A stretch of 64,000 bases of DNA, taken from Inonotus obliquus (taxonomy: Eukaryota > Basidiomycota > Agaricomycetes > Hymenochaetales > Hymenochaetaceae). The stretch spans positions 1,116,001 through 1,180,000 of the forward strand of contig JAJHTX010000001.1 of the NCBI GenBank assembly GCA_032164295.1, read 5' to 3'. The translations under genes and the position numbers were made by a program. Of this stretch, positions 1 through 11,487 are shown one piece after another (position 1 is the stretch's first letter; the number at the start of each line of letters is the position of its first letter). Under the pieces are notes generated by a model. It was not told the DNA's origin and did not search any database. It worked only from the letters and a program-made list of their open reading frames with translations.

Positions 1-283
1 TTCTTGAGCTTGCTGAGACAAAAATTTCCGGTATGCAGTCTCGTATTGTTTTAGCACGTGGCCAAGCTGAAACACATTTTTCAGAGGAAGGACTACTTCC
101 AATTATTGATTCCTGTACTAGACTTGCGAAACTGAACTTGACAGGATGTAGAGGGGTGAAAATCGTCGATCGTCGACGCTTTTTCGACGTAAGTGCTTGT
201 AGATACCATCCCTTTTGTGTTGTGATGCCTTATTCTTCTCACTCTAGGTTTGGGAAGAACGTCACGCGGAAAGCAGCACATGA
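1..283 (+). CDS. 3' end of a leucine-rich-repeat protein (RAD7/AMN1-like), partial
   Basis: Only the C-terminal part is inside the window. Reading starts in frame at base 3, crosses an intron of about 31-84 (GTATGC...CAG) and a second one ending at about 246 (donor GTAAGT), and stops at TGA 281-283. The translated end contains one or two LRR/RNI-type repeats (SCTRLAKLNLTGCRGV) followed by DRRRFFDVWEE, a tail like that of RAD7/AMN1-type cysteine-containing LRR proteins of fungi. Such proteins act as substrate receptors in ubiquitin ligases or in nucleotide-excision repair. The family assignment rests on about 50 residues, so the LRR call is safer than the RAD7 call. It converges with COG1, whose stop codon lies 50 bp downstream. 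Confidence 0.5.
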
Positions 284-332
284 TAAACCGGTATCGCGGA
301 GATGGTTAAATACTATAGTGTACATGCAGTTA

Positions 333-3300
333 CTAGGTCCCGGCCGTCCCTACCCAAAGCAGTCCAAACCTTGCCGATGGTTTCACAAGGTTCAGCGTCG
401 GCTGAACATCGGTTTCGCCAAGAGACGAAGCAGCCAATTTCTTCCGGCCAGGTTCCAATGCAGGGGATTTTGGAGACTTCATGGATGAAGGCGGATCCGA
501 TGGTGCAACTAAAGGAGATAGTAGAAGTCGAACTTTTCCTAAGTATTGGGTCGCAGCGCGTTGCAACTCCTCCTCAAGATTGGGATTCGCTGTTTTGACG
601 TCGGGGGGAAGGGACTACAAAGTTGCATAAACGACTGTTATTCTCAGTACCAAGATCTCAACTCACTTGGTAAGATTGCTTGATCATTTGATCCAACGAC
701 GCAACAGGCTCCGACAACGCCTCGCCCCATTCACCACAGATCACTTTCAAGAACTTCATATCCAATATTGACTGAAATCCACGATACTTCCTTGAATCCC
801 GCATTGTTGTAATCAGGGAACTCGAAAAGCGAGTCAAAACTATCCTTGCAATTGCCGCTCGCTGCGAAATGTCCTTGAACTGGGCGAACTTCTCTATTGA
901 CTCGACGAGGAATAGCAACGAGTCCATGATTTCGGACGAAGGGCCACGCGGAGGTGTCGCTATCAAGGAGAATTAAGAGTCAACGGAAGTTGATGGTGAC
1001 CAATCATAATGCCTACATCCATGTTGCCAAGTGCGTGAGCGGGCGAGCACATTTTGAACGTATTTTTCGCTTGCGGACAATGCTACTGCCGAAGCGCATT
1101 TGCTTACACATGAGTCATAAATCTGTCGCGCTCGGGAGTGCCAGACTGAACAGGACATGATTAGTCAACTAGTCAGACAGCCGCCTAGGTACGTACTATC
1201 ACTAAATGCATCAGAGCAATGAAGGTGGGTCATCACTGATGAAAGGGACAGCTTTTGAGCTAGTCTACCCAGAAAGTACGTGCGTCGTGCCAATTGCTCT
1301 GCGGCAAAACTGAGTACAGAGGAAACACAAGATATTAACATCACAAACCTGAGTCACTTTCATCTGCATCAAGCAACTTTTCCATGGAGTCCAGGAGGTC
1401 ACTGGCGGCTATTTCGGAATCCGACACGTAGGATGCTCGCAGACTAATTTGTAGCTCTATCAACTGAGAATCCATCAGCACTTTACGAGATCGCGCACCT
1501 TTTTTCCTTGTCGTCTGCAAAGGCGCAGTCTAAGTCGTTGCGTAGGTTCAGTGCTGCATTGTCCGTCTCTGACAGTATTCTGTCAACAAACGGTGTCACA
1601 CCGTCAAGGCGCTGCTGAATCCCTTGTTTAAACCGCTGGAACGAAGATTGGGCAAGAGGGATGTTGAGAGACGAATGAGTAACCGAAGGTGCCGGCGGAG
1701 CTGAAAGAAGAAACTGGTGTGGCGCCAAGTCTTTTGGTGGGTAAAAAAGAATGAGCTTCAATCACAACAGCAAACCGTAATCGACTAACCAAAACGCGTA
1801 TCCTCTCGCTCTTCCGCAATTGCCAGTATCATTGACTGTAACGTTTCCTTGAATGAGCGCGAAATCTTCTCCAGCGTCGCCTTCCATAATACTTGAACTC
1901 GAGTTCTGCATACATCATCTATCAGGCGACGTAGTGCCTCGATACCCTCTGAATCCAGAAGGCCACATGACGCAGATAACCATTCCAATGCAGAGGAACG
2001 AAGTCCCCAGACCTTCTTTATCGTTTGCAGGTGAGATAGCCATGGACTAGACGACTCGTGAAGTTGGTCTGTTGCCTTGGTAAACCAAGCGAGTAATTTT
2101 GAGTCCAACGTTTCTCGCCTCACCCTTGAGGAAGGGGAGTCCAGGTCTATAAATGGTCTATACGATCTAATATCTGCTGGAAGGACCTGGAAATGGATGG
2201 CGTTGGGCAAGGAGGATATAACGGAATGTGAAGAGAGGCGGAGGTCTGGTGGAAGTGATGGATTTGTCTTGTGTGTATCGGTCTGAGTGAATGCCAGCAT
2301 CTGCGCGATCATAGAGGGCGAGCCTTGAGAGATTGCTCCGAATACCGCACGAGCGTTTCCTATGGTTCCCACGATGCAGCCAAGTACCGATCGAACAATG
2401 TCCCAGATACTCTTTAGTTCGGGATCCGTCTTTTCTGTCTGACGCGTTGAAAAATAGGCCTCTTTCTCCCAGGACTCTTTGATGGTTTGATACAAATGTT
2501 GTAATGTCCGTGATCTCTGCTTAAGGAAGACATCCAGAGCATCGGATAATGGTAAGGAGTCTAGGAAATGAAGGGTAAACATTGAAGAACAAAGGTCCTA
2601 AACTTGCGTTGGTCAACACAGACGACATACACAAACAGGCGCATACCTGGGGTGTAAGGTCCTGTTCTCTTAGGGAAAGCGTAGCTCTGTGTGAGATCTG
2701 TGCTCTGAACTGGGATATAGAGTCCCACTGTCGCTGAACAAGAGGGAACTGCTCCTGCATAGAATGCCAATGAGGTAAGAGTTTCTGCGGTGCCGGTTCC
2801 AGGACGATCGTACCTTGACCTGTATGCCTTGTCGTAACCAACCCTGCCCGTCATCCGAGGTTTCGTCCATTAACGATCGGTATACGACGCGCGATAAAAG
2901 AAATAGCCAGGCAGCGTGCAAACATTGTTTTCGCTCTAATAATCGCCAGAGGTGTTCCGGAGCATCTACGAGGAACTTGAGATGTGCAGCTAGACATTGG
3001 TAGATCTTCAGCTGTGCATCTTAGGATTAATTAGTAGTAGGGATAGTCGAATGATAGGAAGGACTGACCATCAATGTCGCCGACCTTGCTTCTTCTACTC
3101 GATAACTTCTCGGCTCGTGGATTCATTGTTACCATATATTTCATTCTTCCTAAAGTCTCCACTACCCTCTTTGATGATTCCGACATGGATATAATTGATG
3201 TCGATGCTTCCAAAAGGTCTCGGTAGCGTTCCCTGACGACTTGTCAGCGGAGCTTGGGCAATTGGGACTAGGGACATACCCAACCATTAATCGAAGCTCC

Positions 3301-3569
3301 TCCTGTTTGGCATCCACTTCGGACCTTGACAAGCATTTCAGCATGGAAAAGTCACCACAGAATTACCACACACACCTCAGCTTAAGTAGGATTGTCTTTA
3401 CCTCATGCACGGTATGCTTTGCGAACACATCATCTGGATCCTCCAGGCGAAAATCATCATGCAGTCCTGGTGTCCTGGATGTTACTACCAACGGCTGTGA
3501 AGGCAGAGATGATCCATCCTTTCCGAGCTTAATCTGAGCTCTTTCGGAGTAGGCGGTGCGCGTGTACAT
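333..3569 (-). CDS. COG1: Conserved oligomeric Golgi complex subunit 1
   Basis: Multi-exon minus-strand gene. The N-terminus carries the Vps51/COG1 signature: LEDPDDVFAKHTVHEVKT, then DAKQEELRLMVGERYRDLLE and ASTSIISMSESSKRVVETL, split over three exons (about 3380-3569, 3285-3326, 3070-3230). Further exons give an all-helical body (about 2823-3030, 2650-2760, 1785-2560, 1490-1760, 1346-1480, 658-966) and a C-terminal exon stopping at TAG 333-335 (tail ARFGLLWVGTAGT). COG1 is a subunit of the tethering complex for retrograde intra-Golgi vesicle traffic. The ATG at 3567-3569 is the first in frame; a shorter start is possible. The stretch 970-1340 is either a long intron or hides a small exon. 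The start codon lies 83 bp from the edge of a TIR element at 3653-4132, which must therefore sit in the promoter or 5' UTR. Confidence 0.85.
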
Positions 3570-3652
3570 TGAGGCGTTGAAGGTCGATGATATTCACCAG
3601 GACTCAACATCTGGAGCGGTCACGTGGGCTCCACTCACAGTTCTCGTTCTTC

Positions 3653-4132
3653 TTGGGGACTGGCAATCCCCTACTAATGCGCGTCGATTCCCACGGTCCT
3701 TGCCGTGTCGTGCCGGTGTTCGGTTAAGTATAAGCGATTTTGACCTTTGGAATATACCTTGAATTTCATGTATTGCATTCCACAAAAAAAAATGACAGAG
3801 TAAAGTTGATAAATGCACTTATTTAAGTCCAGAAAGTATGTACTGTAAGAAAAATGAATTTTACTCAAGATTATAGTGAATTATTGGATATTTTAACATC
3901 AAATCTCCATAAATACGCCATTTCTTCGTGATGTTTCACGAAGAAATGGATGAACGGGCTAGAAAAATGGTTCCCAGGTTTTGAGTTGAGCGATATTCTC
4001 ACTGGTTGTTGTGGAATAAAAGCTGCAGAATCCAATGGTATTTGATCGACACGACGTCTTTACATAGCCAAATTTCAAACTCCGTTTGAAATTTTTGTCG
4101 ACGCGCGTCGATAGGGAATTGCCAGTCCCCAA
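3653..4132. mobile_element. Non-autonomous TIR element (MITE-like), 480 bp
   Basis: The ends are imperfect inverted repeats of about 35 bp. The left end (3653-3687) begins TTGGGGACTGGCAAT and runs to GCGCGTCGA; the right end (4098-4132) read in reverse begins TTGGGGACTGGCAAT and runs to the same GCGCGTCGA. Both ends are flanked by the direct repeat TCTTC (3648-3652 and 4133-4137), a likely target-site duplication. The AT-rich interior has no coding capacity and holds two perfect hairpins: 14-bp arms at 3918-3931 and 3936-3949, and 11-bp arms at 4070-4080 and 4084-4094. It lies between COG1 and the kinase gene. Confidence 0.75.
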
Positions 4133-4305
4133 TCTTCTTTTCTGTTTCTTATCACATCGAATAATCTGTTCTTCCCGCTCGTGCTGTAGCTGATTGTATT
4201 CGCAGCATTTCAGATCGCTCTCAGAATCTACCTTGAGCACGGCAGAATCTCGAGATTCTTTCTTACGATCTTATCCTTGCCGATATATTCTCTCAGCAAG
4301 GGCAT

Positions 4306-6134
4306 ATGGATTCGACTTCCGGTGACAAGGTGGCCGAGGCTGAGGGTCAAGAGTGTCACATTACCCTCGATAAGTTGAAACTTGGGTTGAAGGAGCGCTG
4401 GTTGAGCCAGATCGACGGTGCTCAATGCACATTGTAAGTAGCTGACTGAATGTATCTCCATAAGTGTCTCATTTTGTTTTGTATAGTGGAGAGCAACTCC
4501 CATTCCCCCTTATCGCCGAAGAAGTCGATGGGGCCAACAGAGCATGGGAATTTCGCAAGTATCGTCCTCACCCTGATGCTGCCCTCTTGAAGCATGGCTT
4601 CCCTCGTTTCATGGCCGAGGTCCAGTCTCAGGATGACTTAGAACACAAATATAAGCTGCAGGTCCAGATGGCCTGTGTGCTTCGCCTTGCACTTGCTTTA
4701 CGAAGAGATGATGGTATAAAAGATAATAAGTTTTTCCTCATGGGCGCGTTCTTCACCAAACAGCAGGAGATATGCCGCATCATTTCCTTCGCTGGTGATG
4801 ACGGGAAGGTGCGACTTAAGAGATCTATCTGGATCAGCTTGAACTCTCATGCATCCGTTTCCCAGATTTGCTTCACCGAGGAGCGTTTCAGAATGACCAA
4901 CTCCAACGAATTAACGAATTTTCTACACGAGTTCGACAATTACGTGAGGCATATCAAAGATGAAGACACACTTGGTGACAAGAAACATGTTATCGAAGAT
5001 ATCGACAAGGAGATCTCCAGAAAATACAGAAAGATTTTTTATACGCACAAGCAGAGCAAAGAGCGCAGTAGTTTGGAAACAAGTCGAGATGGATCGGAGG
5101 GACAAGACTCCAGCTCAGACAAACGCGCTGCGACGGAGGATGCTCTCCGGATGTCAGGCTATAAGGTGATCGAACCCTTCTTTATTGACGACGGCAAAGG
5201 AACATGGGAGCCACTGATCAAGGCAAGTGTTTGAGAAAATTGTGCTCGATGTTGGACATTTTGGACTGATACTTAGAGGCAGCTACCAGATCACATAGTA
5301 GAAGCGACAACTCGCAATGGGGAACAAGTCGTTGCAAAACTTCTCCGCAAAAAGTCCGAGTTGTCCATCCTCCAGGAGTTATCGTCGCAAAAGTCCCTGC
5401 ATAACCATGCCATCCCCCTGCTCAATACAATCCCGTCGAGCTTAGGACCAGTGATCATTCTTCCTAATGCGGCCAACCTTTCAGCCTTTTACTTCGACAC
5501 GAAACTCAGAGCTGAAACTATACGACTGAGTCGCGAGCTCATTGAAGGCGTTGGCTTCCTCCATAGGCAGAAGATCGCCCACATGGACATTAAACCCCAC
5601 AATCTTGTCTACAAGTCCAAGCGTCTCTATATTATAGACTTCGACATCGCAATTCGATGCAATGATGTAGATGAAATGGTTGAGCGGTACGTTGGGACTG
5701 AAGGATGGAACGCTCCAGAAGTTGGCCTCGATGATGACATGCCGATACGTCCGTTCAATCCTATAAGGGCGGACCTGTGGTCGTGCGGTAAAGTCCTTGA
5801 GTATTTCGCTAGCCATGGCGATAAAAAAGACAGTGACATTGCGCAAGCCATGAAATTGCTTATGGAAAATGATCCAAAACGCCGTCCCCTATTACATGAA
5901 GCGGTGGACGAAGAGCCGAACTTCTGGTCGTCTGGACGTTTCCTTCCGGCACTTTATAGTCAGTTTTATGGTGACAAATTCGTGTCTGGTGGCAAAGTTC
6001 AAAAGACGACGCCGGAAGATGGTGCCAAGTCGAAGAGAGCTCGTGACGATGCCAGTCATTCGGACGAAGAAGGTTTAACTGCAAAGGTCCCCAGGAAAGA
6101 TGGTGATACAAATGCTCAGTCTGATAGTTCTTGA
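4306..6134 (+). CDS. Protein kinase-like protein (fungal, possibly FunK1-related)
   Basis: Three exons, 4306-4433, 4487-5222 and 5277-6134, joined in frame give 573 residues. The first intron is GT-AG; the second has a GC donor (AAG|GCAAGT) and AG acceptor. The N-terminal 290 residues are unrecognised. The C-terminal half is a kinase domain: VVAK (K about 309, the beta-3 lysine), HMDIKPHN catalytic loop (about 390-397), DFD in place of DFG (about 409), GTEGWNAPE activation-segment end, and DLWSCG. All key catalytic residues are present, so activity is plausible. DFD and the HxDI loop resemble FunK1 kinases, but the tail differs from the 42-63 kb family and lacks CCxx. The acidic, lysine-rich end contains KSKRARDD, a possible nuclear signal. 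ATG 4306 was chosen because the first exon joins cleanly through the intron to the conserved part. Confidence 0.75.
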
Positions 6135-6799
6135 GATTCTTTGTCTTCGCTGTTTTCCAGGCTCCTCTTTTCAGTCAGTTGCCTGTACGAATCACCAGAG
6201 CCAGTATTCTTGATCAGTACTATTCAACTACACTCAAACCTGTGATGTACAATGTCAATATCTTGTTAGCATACACAAAAGAGCAAAGAGTTGTACGGGG
6301 TACATGTTGCTTAAACATGTTTTGTCTCTGACTCTCCAGCAGCTGTTTACGCGGGCATCAGAAACGATTGCCCCATTCTACATTGATAGAAGAAATAGAA
6401 TGGCCAATGCACCACGAAAAAAACGATACCACCGGTTCTCCTAGGTACCTTATGTAGAAGTCCAAGGGGAGCACACCCAAGGGTATCACCTGTTATCGTT
6501 ATTTTGCCTCAACACATTTGATTAAACGAAAGTGTTTATTTTATCCAAAGCCACTACTACAGCGCACGTTCAGCGAGTTGTAATGTGCCTTACGACGTTT
6601 CAGTAATCATGTGTATAGTTCTGGTTGATAATTACTGGACAGTGTATTCGGGTAATAATGCCAGGGTGTAGTGCTAAATCAGAAGTGCCTGACAGAATTA
6701 TTAAATTAAAGAAACACAGATCATCACAAAGCATGAAGGAGCCAAGGCAGGTATAGAACAAAACCGACAAGTGAATCCTGCGCAACCAAAAGTTGCACT
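6135..6799. other. Intergenic, no gene seen
   Basis: AT-rich stretch between the kinase stop and the convergent TMEM115-like stop. I see no extended coding signal, and no repeat beyond short A/T tracts. Confidence 0.6.
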
Positions 6800-8276
6800 T
6801 TATTCTTCCCTACCCTTTCCCTTCCCAATCCCCTCGGAATCAGATACACCCAGGTCCATTTCTGTAACGGGCTTATGTCGATCATTGGGATGTAATCTTC
6901 CAGATTCCGAAACAGGAGTACTTGGACTAACCGAAGAGGAGCGTGATCCCGATTCCGCTGCTTGAGTAGTTGTTTCCTTGGGAGCAGACGACGATGCCAT
7001 ACGTTGGTCAAGGGCTTTCAAAGCAAGCGCTCTGTTGCTTCGTGAGTCGAAAGCATCGAAGTCGACAATAGGTCTTTACTTACCGCCGTCTTTCTGCTTC
7101 AGCACGTTGCCCACCGGGGACTTGAGCGTACCCGCCAGACTCGAGATCATGACCACCGCTCGGAATGAGGTGGAAACGCGTCGCCAATGGATGCACAAAG
7201 TTGCTCAGCATGTTCACGGGTGTGCTGAAGAGGCATTAGCAACAAGACGAGTTGGCTACCATTTGCGTACGTACTGGATGAAAGGCGGGAACCATTGCAC
7301 AAAAGCAAACGTTTCGCTTCGATCCCCATAGCTATCACCGACGATCGTATCACCTTTATTCTTCTTGTAGAAGCGGAGATAGAGCCAAGAAACAAGCCAG
7401 CCCCATTGAATGCTGAGCCATGGTGACTGGAATCCGAGTAGAACCATGATGAACGACAGAGTCACATGTGCCATGGGCAGGCGCTAGGGGAGGATGTCAG
7501 TCTGGACCGCCGCTCTTAACTCCAGGGCAGAACTCACCTTCACTCGGACCTTCAGCAACCCAAATACCTGGACTTGATGTTCCGGTATCAACTGAGTAAA
7601 AGCGACAAGGATGCCTGTCTTTAAAGATGATTTGAGTTAGAAAATAAACCCAGAAGAAAGCGACTCACCTGCAATGCCATTTGTCCATGATATTCCAGGC
7701 CATATCTATTTTTGAAGTTGAGTTCATGTCATCCGAAATCAAATCACGAGACGTACAGGAAAAGGTCTGCATTCTTCGTTAGGAGGAATTCGGCCCAATT
7801 GGCAACGAAGGACTGGGAAATAGTGAGCATAGCTTACACAGGTACGTGAAGAGGTTCTTTACCATGATATTTGGTAGTGTTATGCAAATAGCTATGAAAT
7901 ACAACGTCTCCAAAGAGCCCCAAAGTCGCTCTAAATATCGGAGTGACACAGGTACGAAGGCAAGCGTGACGATCAACTATTCGGACGAGTGTCAGCGGAA
8001 GGGATGGAAAATTGGATAACTTCGTACCTCCAATATGGTTACTTCCACCAACCCAGCAGTAAAAAATGTCCAGGGGTAGAAAAGGCTTGCTCCTGGGGTG
8101 AGAACCAAGTAAGGCGTCGAGTAAGGGGTTGGATTATTCCAACGCAGTAGGTAGTATAAGAGAGAGAACGAAATCGTTGCAAGAGTGAAACATCGGGTCG
8201 TCAGAGGAGTGGAGGAAATGAGTTGCAACGGAGAGGAAAGAATGGCCATCCTGGACAGTTCCTTGGGCTGTTCCAA
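6800..8276 (-). CDS. TMEM115-type (DUF1751) Golgi integral membrane protein
   Basis: Minus-strand gene with about seven exons. The N-terminal exon (8028-8276) holds hydrophobic segments (SSPLQLISSTPLTTRCFTLA; PGASLFYPWTFFTAGLVE). The next encodes TLAFVPVSLRYLERLWGS with another membrane span. A later junction gives YGLEYHGQMALQ followed by GILVAFTQLIPEHQVQ, a hallmark of the rhomboid-like TMEM115 family. Then come FIMVLLGFQSPWLSIQWGWL and NKGDTIVGDSYGDRSETFAF with WFPPFIQ. The tail is polar and ends GKGKGREE with the stop at 6800. Family members sit in Golgi membranes and influence retrograde transport and glycosylation. The start could be 8276 or the second ATG at 8249, which better fits the usual family N-terminus. 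It is divergent from the FAM32A-like gene, about 250 bp apart. Confidence 0.85.
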
Positions 8277-8526
8277 GTGTTTCAGCCTTTTTGATTGTGG
8301 TATTGCTGGTGGTCACTGCAGAAACACGTTACCGTCTACTCCAGCCCAAGTCTTGCGCTCTGCAGAGCGTGATAAAATGAATGACGGAGCAAGAGTGTTG
8401 TGAGCCAGGAGCACTGTCGTGGAAGACGACGTCGTTTCACGTGCCCCACGCGAGAGAGCTTAGGGCCGGAACTCTATTGCAATGCGCATGTTCGCATGCG
8501 CAACTTTCCCGTCGACCACGACCATC

Positions 8527-9082
8527 ATGACAGACGACTATGACTTTCGCCCAGGCGGTTCACTCAAACTTAAAACCAAGACGAATCGCGTCGTTGAGGG
8601 TGGCGTTACGAAGAAGTATGTATGTTCGTGGCGTATAAGATGGTCCATATTTTGTCTAACTAGTTGGTGCAGGAAGAAGAAATCCTCCAAGGCGAAGCTC
8701 CGCAAGCAGCTTGAAGAAGCAGCTTCCACCAGAAATGACGATATTGGTGAAGGCTCCTCGTCCTATCCGGATAGAAAGTCTTTACCGGATGCCAGCGGTA
8801 ATGGCAAGACCGAGGCTGAGAGGAGGTTCGAGGAAATCCAGCAAAGACGGGTGAGTCGTTTCGAACCAGCTACCATGCCCACAGCGAATTTTACCATTGC
8901 TTGATTAAGATGGAGGAGAGGGTGAAGAAAATGGCTTCACTGACGCACAAAGATCGAGTTCATCTGTTCAACCAGAAATTAGAAGAACTTAGTGAACATC
9001 ACGATATTCCAAAGGCAAGTGGCCCTACATTGCTTCTCGTAATCGAGTTTTCAACGTTATTGTTTAGGTTGGCCCTGGATAA
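8527..9082 (+). CDS. FAM32A: FAM32A-like protein
   Basis: Four exons, 8527-8615, 8673-8850, 8910-9014 and 9068-9082, total 128 residues in frame. The N-terminus MTDDYDFRPGGSLKLK and the lysine-rich KKKKKSSKAKLRKQ region, followed by TEAERRFEEIQQRRMEERV and [30 protein letters not shown], match the compact FAM32A/DUF1754 family from end to end. Human FAM32A is a nuclear protein in the late spliceosome and stimulates exon ligation, so a splicing role is likely. ATG 8527 is preferred over the upstream in-frame ATG at 8482 because family members begin here. The last intron has a GC donor (CCAAAG|GCAAGT). The final exon is only 15 bases (VGPG plus stop). Confidence 0.88.
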
Positions 9083-9397
9083 GGACCGCTGGTCAGGGGG
9101 GTTCGCTCCTCACCCAGTACTTGTCGCCTATTTCTCGTGTCGTTCTTGGTTTTGTACAAGTAGCTGCAAGCGCCGGGTTTCTTGTTCTTTCAAGAATGGC
9201 TATAGTTGTTATGCACCATTAGAGACTCTGTGACTCAGATGCTGTCTGATAGCCAAAAACACGATATTTGGTAAGAAATGAATAATAGAATAGAGTTTGC
9301 ATGTGTGCGTGACTATTGTGTCGCTTCCTTCGCGCCGCGTCTCGCCTCCAACTTCCTTCCTGCCACAACCATACCGTCAAGCCTCATCACCACACCA

Positions 9398-11487
9398 ATG
9401 AATGCCTCCACGTCGAGGAGTGGTGTGTATAAGTTTCCCGATAGAAAACCTCATATCTGTCCGCCGTCTAATGCAAAACACCCTTCCGGTCGATGGGAGA
9501 CTGCTTTCGTATACTCCTTCATCATCAACTTCACCAACCTGCGTCAAAAGGTCGAAGGCTTTGAGGGTCAAACAGAGTGAGTCTATTACGGCTCTAGCAT
9601 TCCCATAGACGTGTTTTCATGCGTATTCCGTCGGTTGCCAGTCTGGAAGATGCACTTTTGTCTCCAACTCAACATCCGACCCTGGTGCAAATTCTTTCGC
9701 GTTTTGTGCTGAATCTGAAGCCGCAGACGCGTAATCTCAGGTGGGTGTGATTTGCGGTATCGCTCCCCTCCTCCTCGGTGGCTGACTGTGCGGAACTGTT
9801 TCAGTCCTGATCAACTGGCAACAGTCATACATAGCATCCTCCAGGAGCACTTCAAGTCCCCCAGTGAACGGACTGTCTTCTGGGACAATGAACTGGGCGT
9901 AAATGTTGATCCACTGCATGGTGTACAAGGTGGTTTTTGGGGCGCAGACTGGGATTTAAAGGTCTATTCTTCTTGGTCGAGTTCCAAAACTTTTACTAAG
10001 TTCCACATCCAGCTCCGAATACTCAGGATGTTGGTTGAGTTGCAGCTCACGCATAATCAAGAGATCAAGGAAATTATTGATAGAGCGTGGGGTGTCGTTC
10101 ACAACAAGCACAGAAAACGAGACACGATGCCGTCTCTGCCCGATCCCAGCGATCCACATAGTTTCGACAACTTATGCATTGTTCCTATCGGACAGGACAA
10201 CAATCGAGTACGCTATTGGGTATTTGACGGTATGTGCAAGCATAGCTTGCTCTGACCTGCTTTGTGCCCTTATTTGCTCTTATTTGGCCGATTCTGACTG
10301 TTCTGTTCTCGTGTGCATGTCAACTTTCACGGCTTTATCCGTCCTTTATGACGCCATCAGATTCACCGCGACTCTATATATCGACAAATCCTTGGAAGGT
10401 CTGAGGTCCCCGTTGCTTTCATTCCCTCCAGTGGCTGATGGCGTCTTGCATGTAGGTGACTTCTGGATTTAGTGCCATTGCTACGACCAAAGAGGAGTAC
10501 CTCAAAGTCATCGAAGACCTGAAATCCCGGGAGCCAAAGTCAACCAAGAGGCTCTCCAAAGGGGAAGGCCAGCTCATTCAGCTGAGACAAAAGCTAGAAG
10601 GCCGCCTGGAGGCGATTGATCAGGAGCTGAACGTAAGTTCTATGCCAATTATGGCGTAAATTTTCTCCGCCGCTATTATTGGCATGGCATTTTTCCGAGT
10701 GTCCTTACTGAACAGCTTTTCCGCCGTAGCGGGTCGCAAAGGTTCGCAGGAAACTCGAACAGAAGGAGATACTGAGAGCTCAGGCAGAACTACGTTCAAC
10801 CCGAACTCGACGACAAACGCGTCGGCCTGACTACGTGTACAACCACGACTTTGATGAGGATGTGAGCTTCAAACGCTGCTCTGTTTAGTTGCTTAGTGTC
10901 TAAATTTTTACTAGGACGATGGCGACGAATATAAATATCAAGACGACGACGACGACGAACAAGTCGAGTTTGATGAGGACGAGTTCGGTGATGCTGGTCG
11001 AAGACGATCGCAGAGAACAGCAGTAAAAAATGCAAACAATGGACACACTGCTGACTGGCGAGGGGAACGACGATCCACAAGATTAAATACCAGCGTCGAC
11101 AGTCCCGAGGATGGTCCCTCCGCAAAGCGAGCTCGGACCGAGGAGCGTAGCGTATCTAGCGCCCCCTCTGATTCTGCGGTTTCTCCTGTCCTCGCCAATG
11201 GATTGCCTTCGAAGAAAAATGGGGCAACTGGAGTACGTGGTAACGAAGTCGTTATGGAGCAAATTCCAGGAAAGAAAAAGAGCAAGTTCTGGTTTTACGC
11301 GGTAGAGCCAACGTCTGGCCCTACACCATCTTCTCCCACACAGTCTACAGGCACAGAAAACCTCGACCTTAACGGTCTTGAGCTGAACGGGGGAGATGAA
11401 GACGACGCCGCTGTAAATGGGCACCAGAACGGATTCCACGGTGTAAATGGTGATGAATCAAAGGCCGTTATGGAAGTGGAGGCCTAA
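9398..11487 (+). CDS. WHIM-domain-type chromatin protein
   Basis: Multi-exon gene. Exon 1 (9398-9576) encodes SGRWETAFVYSFIINFTNL and joins in phase at about 9644 to LEDALLSPTQHPTLVQILSR. Later exons give FWDNELGVNVDPLHGVQGG, EIKEIIDRAWGVVHNKHRKR, and, across an intron at about 10230-10365, RVRYWVFDDSPRLYISTNPW. The last string resembles the WHIM motif of ISWI-associated chromatin-remodelling proteins. The C-terminal half has a coiled, basic stretch (RLSKGEGQLIQLRQKLEGRL; VRRKLEQKEILRAQAELR), a very acidic run (DEDDDGDEYKYQDDDDDE) and basic nuclear-type motifs (SSKRARTEE, GKKKSKFW). I infer a nuclear histone- or nucleosome-linked role. ATG 9402 in another frame is an alternative start. Stop TAA is at 11485-11487. 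Confidence 0.7.

Noticed and set aside
9278..9397. Earlier start for the WHIM-type gene at 9278
   Set aside because: The added residues are not conserved-looking and overlap the likely 5' UTR; ATG 9398 leads directly into the conserved RWETAFVYSF block.
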